A stretch of 64,000 bases of DNA from Symsagittifera roscoffensis. Taxonomy: Eukaryota > Xenacoelomorpha > Acoela > Convolutidae. Under the pieces are notes generated by a model. The model was not told the origin of the DNA, searched no databases, and saw only the letters and a list, made by a program, of their open reading frames with translations. This document shows, in pieces, positions 58,277 to 64,000 of the stretch. How positions within the stretch are numbered: the stretch's first letter is position 1; the number at the start of each line of letters is the position of its first letter. The DNA is taken from the NCBI RefSeq assembly GCF_963678635.1, contig NC_087063.1:49241220-49305219 (forward strand). The letters run 5' to 3'. Position numbers and translations under genes: made by a program.

Positions 58277-60273
58277 CTAGTTCTGGTGTGGAGGAGTCCT
58301 CTTGCGGATAGTTTTCGCTGTCATTGATAATTTGCCCAATTTGCCCATACTCAGTAGCTCTTCGCATAATTTATCAGGCTGTATCTTATCAATCAAGTAG
58401 TCATCTCCGTACCTATTGTACCTCATGCCTGTCCGTTTGCGATTGCCACTCCTGGTTCCAGCTGTTATCGGCAAGTCTGTTTCTGTCCACTTCGGCACCT
58501 CGTCCTGCTCCGGATCGTTCCAGTCTTCTTCCACAAAGGATTCCGCCTCTGAGTCCGCTTCTATCTTCTCATTATCGTCCAAACTCAAGTCCTCGTTGCC
58601 ATCATTTTTCTCTCTGGTACCCTTTTCGTTCACCTCGCATGCTGGCTCCACCAATAGGTACCCGAGTCCCTCCATATTCTGCGGTACGCACCAGTCTTCT
58701 GGGGATGGGACATGAGGTTTCAGGTTTTCATAATGCGCTGCTCGCCCCGTACTCAAGCGGTAGAACCGTCCTTGCTGGTGCACTTCCGTTATCATGAACG
58801 ATCCTCTCCATATTTTAGGTAGTTTCTTTGTCCCTTTGGGAGGTATAACATTCTGGAATACCGAGACGTATTGGCCCACTGCATATGGTTTCGCTTGCAG
58901 TATTTTCTCATCGTATTTCTTCTGCTGTCTCATTTGTGCTTGCGCTGTGTTCCTCCTGCAGAGCTCGTTTAGTTCCTGTTGTCTCTTAACCGCTTCTTTC
59001 ACATAAGCTTGAGGCGATGTATTTTTCCCTTCGTATTCTGGGTAAAAGAACGTTAGGGGCATTGCTCTCTCCCTGCCCGTTAATATCATGAAAGGACTGA
59101 TTCCTGTTGTCGAGTGTTGCGTGCTGTTGTACGCCCCTACCACTTGCGGCAGATACTTATCCCAGTCTGTCCTGTATCTCGAGCAAAATACCCTCAGCAT
59201 ATTCACCAAAGTTCTGTTCGGTCTCTCCACTAACCCGTTAGACTGAGGATGGTAAGTCGTTGAGTGCGCTTGAGCAATGCGTGACCTCTTCATCAATTCT
59301 TTTGTCAGGTCACCCACGAAGGCTTTCCCGGTGTCCGACTCATCGGACAACCATATCGTGATATCCAATGTGTTATCAAGGGGTCACAAGTATCCTCCGC
59401 TGAGGCTGTTTGACAGGGCACCGCTTCCGCCAACTTCGTAAAGTGGTCTATTATGACCAGTATCTGATTATATCCCGACTCTGTCATGCAGATCTTCTGA
59501 TGGTCTATCTGCACAACCTCGTTGATTTCCCAGCTCGCAACGGACTTGAGTGGGAACTTCATCTTCCTTGGGTCTTTCACCTGTAGACATGCAAGACATG
59601 CGTTCATCCATCTCTCACAGGCCTTCCTTAATCCCGCCCAATCAAACATGTGTAGTATTCTCTGTTGCACTTTGTCTATCCCCTGATGCCCAATTTGACG
59701 GTGCGATCTGAATAACACCTCCGTCTGGTACAACTGTGGTAGTATGACGAGGTTATGCTTGTGTAGTATCTTCTCCTCATCCTTTCTCCTGCATGCTACC
59801 ACCCCATCGGCTGTGTGAAAGATTAAATCTTTTCTATCCTTGTAGAACTGGCTCAAGATCTTGTAGCTGTCTTCTTCCAGGTCCCTTTTCTCTTTGGCTT
59901 CCGTCCGGATCCATTTGGAGAGGTTGCTTGTCATCTTGCCATTCTTTTGGGCTCGTATCAGGTCCGACAGCCTATATCTCGTCTTGACGTGCTCCTTCAG
60001 TGCCATCATCTGAATATTCATTTCTCCGGGACTGTGGATGTCATCTTTCAGTTTGACGCAAACTATCCTCCTCAAAACCTTCCTGTCATCTTCTGGTACC
60101 AGGTTTGTTCTGACATTTGAGTTGCATGATAGCACCCTGAACGGTTTCCTTGATACTGCAATTTTCTGAAGTTCTTCACCTCCACGCACCTCCTGCTGAT
60201 CCAAATTGTACGTTTCTGAGGAGGGATCCGTCTGTAGCTCCCTGTCGCGGTGCCTCATCTTCTCTTCCGCCAA
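58277..60273 (-). pseudogene. Gypsy integrase
   Basis: Integrase inserts the element's cDNA. Frame 60273-59305 carries the zinc-binding HHCC region (HRQIGHQG, then CLACLQVKD) and the first catalytic Asp (VVQIDHQK). After a frameshift near 59340, frame 59368-58277 carries the second Asp (SDTGKAFVGDL) and the Glu (YHPQSNGLVER). A GPY/F-like C-terminal segment (IWRGSFMI) follows, then a long acidic tail with DD/EE runs. A 128-bp segment at 60115-60242 is copied from the RT region. The copy is broken, so inactive as it stands. Confidence 0.93.
60115..60242 (-). repeat. Internal duplication within the Gypsy element, copy 2
   Basis: It matches 62127-62255 almost base for base, in the same orientation. 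It places an RT-upstream segment at the start of the integrase frame. Confidence 0.9.
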
Positions 60274-60713
60274 ATCATGCCTAGACTGTCTTGGTCATCG
60301 CTGCTCTTTTCTGAGTCTTCATCCCATTCTTCACACTCCCCGGACAAATTTTCTTCTTCAGCATCTTCCTCTGCAGTGGGCCACTCCTCGGACTCTTGAC
60401 TCAGTCCGAGGTGTTCAGCCTCCTCCTCGAATGCCACCATAGTCCGTTCAAGTGTGTCCTCAGGGATTCTCTCAACCAACGACTGCACGGATTCTTTTCC
60501 ATCAGGTTTCTTTTCTTTTAAGGAGTCCTCGCTACCATCCGCATCATTCCTTCTCAAAATCGTGACTTCTGGTTCCTCATTACCTTTTTCTTTGACCACG
60601 GGTTTATCGTCTGCCAGTTTCTCGAGTAATCTACTCAAGTCTTCATCTATCTCCGCTTTTCCCGTTTCTACTTGGTGGAGATCATTGCCTTTTGCCTCGA
60701 GTATCTCCCTCAC
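60255..60713 (-). pseudogene. Acidic linker between RNase H and integrase
   Basis: A 152-codon frame is dominated by Glu and Asp, with a tail of EEDAEEENLSGECEEWDEDSE. It lies between RNase H and the integrase zinc finger, where Gypsy polyproteins normally have only a short tether. No domain was recognised. A shift at its end separates it from the integrase frame. Confidence 0.55.
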
Positions 60714-60719
60714 AATTTT

Positions 60720-61297
60720 GACTTGAGCATTATCTCCATTATCATCCTTGGGTTCTTTTCAAGATTGTTTTCTCTGGGCGCTCCCTTGGTAATTCGGGGT
60801 GATCTTCTATAGGTTTGCCAGACTTGTTGAGCCATCTTGTGAGTGGAAGACTATCATACGTTTCGTTGTCCATGAAGGAGAAGCCATCTTTGATTTCTGG
60901 CCTATCTGCGTCCCTCTGTTACTGTCTCTCGTAGAACTCCGTCTTCTTACTCGAGCTATCGGCATTTTGATGTTTGTCTCTTGTCCTATGTTCAATTATC
61001 ATGTTGTTTCCATCCAGGCGAACTATCCATCTCCCAATGTAGCTCTGATCCATTGAGTACGTTTTCAACCAGCTGAGTGCCCTGTTGTCGACTCGTAATG
61101 CTTGAACGGCTCGCTACCTAGGTATGCCCTGTATGCCCTAGGTATTACCTCTGCTTTGGGCGCCCCGTACTCCATCTCCGTATCACTCAAGACTTTACTC
61201 CCGTATGCTATTGGTCTGAAGACTGTCTTCCATTCCATTCCTGCTCTTGATGGAGAATGCCAGAAATAGCTACTACCAACGCATCTGTGTCCAGCAC
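60720..61297 (-). pseudogene. Gypsy RNase H region (degraded)
   Basis: It follows the RT in the expected place. Near 61240-61297 there is a LDTDALVVA-like strand that starts RNase H. Next are a YGSKVLSDTEMEYGAPKAE helix block near 61160-61220 and an AYLGSEPF block near 61100-61130. Several frame changes interrupt it. Confidence 0.65.
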
Positions 61298-62679
61298 TTA
61301 CATTCCCTTTTCCGTTGGCATCCCTAACACCGGTGCCTCACACAACTCCTTCTTTATTGTCGGGAATGACTCTTCTGCCGCATTTTTCCACGTGGATTTC
61401 TTATCTTTGTGCCTCATCAGTTGTTGCATCGGGTACACTTTGTCCGCGTAGCCCTTAATGAACTCCCTGTAATAGTTCGCAAAACCCAAGAAGCTCATCA
61501 GTTGATGTTCCGTTTTTGGCGATTTCCAGGTCAGAACCGCTTCTACCGCATCTGGGTCTGGTCTGATGCCGTGTCTGTCCACCAACCTCTCCAGGTATTT
61601 AATCGAGTCCTTGAGTATTTCGCACTTTGATGGTTTGCATTTTAGTCCCGATCTCTTCATGCAGGCGAGCACCTCGTCTAGTCGCTCGATTAGGTCCTCT
61701 AGTGTCGGTCTCGCAATCACCACGTCATCCACGTAGCACATTATCAGGTTACCATATTTCTTCGTTACAACTATCAATGCGTGTGCCTTCAATCCTTGAA
61801 ACGTAGTCGTGGCTTTGCAAAGACCAAAGGGCATCCTCTTCCATTGAAACAACCCTAGCTCGCAGGCAAACCCTGTTTAATCCCTGTCTTGCTTCCTCAG
61901 TGGAACCTGCCAAAATGCTGATCCTAAATCAAAAGTCGTAAAAAATTTTGCGTCCCCTAACTTCGAGAGGCTCTCATCGATCCTAGGTATGGGATAGGAA
62001 TCCTTCACTGTGACGGAGTTCAGATATCGAAAGTAGCAAGAAAACCTCAATTGGTCGCCTTTCTTCTCAGCCATCACTACTCCACACGCCCACGGTGATT
62101 TGTATGGTTCTATCATATCATACTCCGATTTGAGTTGCATGATAGCACCCTGAACGGTTTCCTTGATACTCAATTTTCTGAAGTTCTTCACCTCCACGCA
62201 CCTCCTGCTGATCCAAATTGTACCTTTCTGAGGAGGGATCCGTCTGTAGCTCCCCGATTTGTGTGGGGTCAAACGCCTCGCCCCTCCATATGCTGTACCG
62301 CCGAGTCTTCAAGCTCTATTTCATGTTCAACAAAATCGCAACATCCAATATCTGCTTTATGTTTCGAAAAAACGTCCTCATTCCGCTCTAGTACGCCCTT
62401 GATGGCTTCGAGCTGTTCGTCCGTTACCTTGCCGCTCAAGTGCTCTATTTCAGGTAAAACCGGTTTATCCATTTCCAATTCCTCTAGTGTAAGTTTTTCA
62501 GGGAAATTCGAACAGCTCGAAAGTCCATCGTCTGTCTCTGACTTAAGTGATTTCACAAGACCTGATGAATCTTTTGTTTTCTTTAATCTTCTCAAGATAC
62601 AAATCTTGTCCCTGTGATTGGGACAATCAAGAATTTCATTCTCTTTTACATTTTCAGTCTTTTCATATTGATATTTCAC
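61298..62679 (-). pseudogene. Gypsy reverse transcriptase
   Basis: It copies the element RNA to DNA. The upstream spacer has VFSKHKADIGC and EHEIELED near 62300-62400, typical of Ty3/Gypsy. The RT then shows SPWACGVV, SYPIPRID, the first catalytic Asp in TTFDLGSAFWQVPL, PFGLCKA, YVDDVVIA near 61728-61751, and LGFANYYREFIKGY in the thumb region. Breaks include a frame change near 62270 and an in-frame TAA near 61877 between the palm blocks. Catalytic residues survive, so the damage may be recent. Confidence 0.95.
62127..62255 (-). repeat. Internal duplication within the Gypsy element, copy 1
   Basis: This is the source position by context. It encodes the stretch just before the RT palm (the IKETVQGAIMQLKSEYD area). 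The second copy, at 60115-60242, is 2.0 kb downstream in the element. Confidence 0.9.
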
Positions 62680-62921
62680 GGGTAAACCGTATCCCCGTTT
62701 CCTTCTCCTCTAGATTGTGATGGGTATGTCAAGAATATTCAACGAGACACTGACGCAGAGACCGCTCTTGGTTATCGAGAAGGATCTTTCTAAAACAGCA
62801 GCCCTTTGACTATTTGGATTTGGGACTATGCATTCTTGCTTGTTGTCACTTAGTTCATTATAATTTTTCATTCGCAAGCTTACAATTGCCGCTTCGGGCA
62901 CTTTCAGCCTCACCCTCCTAT

Positions 62922-63923
62922 TCAAGAATACCGGTGCTTTATTCTCATTGCCATTATTAAATTTACCAGTTTAATTACGTACTTCTTTTCCGGATTCCAA
63001 ATCCTGAACATGGCATTGTTTAGATCAATTTTTACGTCGAAATTTCTGATGAAGTCTCTGCTCAAAGTGAATTGGTCAGACTCATCTAGGTTTTCCACCA
63101 CAAGAAAGCTCATCCACAGGTTGCGCTCCCCCAAATTTAGGGCTATCATTGGTGTCCTGCCTAGTACCCGCAGTGCCCCTTTTTCTGCAGCTGACAGCCG
63201 AATTCTCGAGTCTATTAAATCGTCTTTGTCGAAGCCCATTCACTCCCAAGTTTCGATTGGTATAACGCTCAAGACTGCTCCCGTGTCCAGTAACCCGCGT
63301 AACTGAGTCCTCTTGCCACTTATGTCATGCACGTGTGCCGATACGTCTGCTTCTGTACCGATATGCATTGCATCCTCTTCCAACATGGCGCAGTGTCCAA
63401 TCGATCTCACTTTCAGTTCTTCCCTGCCCACGTAGATTTGTCCGGCTAGGTCTTCGTCACATGTTATCATCGTCTTCGTGTAGATGTTTATTCCATCTAT
63501 ATTTAACATCACCTCATGTGGACCGTAGGCCTCCGTGTATTTAGTTTCGATGCGGACTGACTTGCTGCCACCTCTTGTGAGTAGTGCTCTCAAGGCTCTA
63601 GAAGTTGTCTGCGGACTTATTGCACTTAAGTAGTCTGCGTATACATCAATGTGCATTGTCGTCTGATCGCTTGGTTCACTCAGATTTCTCGTTACTTCGT
63701 GGCCGCCCACAGAGATTATCGACATTATTCTAACTCCGATTTTTGTTAAGCCAAATGGCTTTCTCGTCACCATTTTTAGCGTGTTGCAATTTCCACACCT
63801 TGTCGCTCCCACTTCGGCTTCTGGCATTGGCACTGACCTAATTAATGTCTCATTTAACTTCAGCCTTTCGATCTCCTGTTTTAGTCGTTGCTCGATCTTT
63901 TTCGTTGCTAGGTCTTGTTTCAC
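62922..63923 (-). pseudogene. Gypsy protease region
   Basis: Frame 63923-63240 begins with a charged helix and a CGNC pair and ends at the retropepsin active site LLDTGAVLSVIP (about 63262-63297). An in-frame TGA at 63240-63242 follows. The same frame then runs on to 62922 with the protease C-terminal half (LGRTPMIALN, FLVVENL, RDFIRNFDV). The Gag part should lie beyond the window's right edge. Confidence 0.85.
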
Positions 63924-64000
63924 TTTGTTGAAGAACTCCGCAGCTGCTTTCTCATAGTTTATTTCTAGAAATTTCCTGGTCTCAGCTTCTATAGCATTTT

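Noticed and set aside
58324-58797. Plus-strand frames opposite integrase
   Set aside because: They are shadows of the integrase C-terminal frame, which has clear motifs.
1-64000. CRISPR arrays, bacterial operons or prophage
   Set aside because: No spaced identical short repeats, no Shine-Dalgarno-led gene runs, and the genes have spliceosomal introns. The DNA is eukaryotic.

Overview
The window is nuclear DNA of an animal, most likely an invertebrate. It is AT-rich, and its genes are split by GT-AG introns that run from a few dozen bases to 11 kb. It encodes animal proteins such as the Orai calcium channel, and it is loaded with eukaryotic transposons. I cannot name the lineage.

Host genes. 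Five could be resolved, four of them by joining exons whose phases match. (1) CSTF2, the mRNA 3'-end processing factor, minus strand, 2108-4125, two exons, 410 aa. (2) FAM50A/XAP5, minus strand, 9010-23498, nine exons, 377 aa, with an 11.2-kb last intron full of repeats. (3) An MPV17L2-like inner-membrane protein, plus strand, 23944-31890, three exons, 206 aa. It is head to head with FAM50A across a 445-bp shared upstream region, and its last intron holds a complete Mutator-like transposon and several MITE copies. (4) Malic enzyme, minus strand, 32873-34657, a single exon of 594 aa. (5) Orai, minus strand, 35036-42506, two exons, 258 aa, with a degraded BEL/Pao element in its 6.7-kb intron.

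Repeats. 5.4-8.0 kb holds a degenerate satellite of about 87 bp and a 76-bp-arm hairpin. 11.2-19.75 kb holds three copies of a 2.0-2.9 kb unit, itself built from subrepeats of about 160 bp. A MITE-like family of about 530 bp with terminal hairpins recurs at 1, 8.2, 24.4, 25.7, 26.8 and 30.7 kb. A MULE with a 9-bp target duplication lies at 28406-30643, and a small MULE-type MITE, also with a 9-bp target duplication, at 51991-52417. A dead APE-type LINE lies at about 43.4-46.5 kb; its 3' part together with a 51-bp minisatellite is tandemly duplicated (46.1-50.0 kb).

Right end. From about 53.4 kb to the window edge the base composition rises and a Ty3/Gypsy-type element runs on the minus strand: protease, reverse transcriptase, RNase H and integrase, all frame-broken. 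Downstream of integrase, where an env gene would sit, are two unexpected modules. One is a macro-domain-like region and the other a coiled-coil plus SGNH (GDSL) hydrolase region. A polypurine tract beyond them suggests that they belong to the same element. This is the most unusual system in the window.
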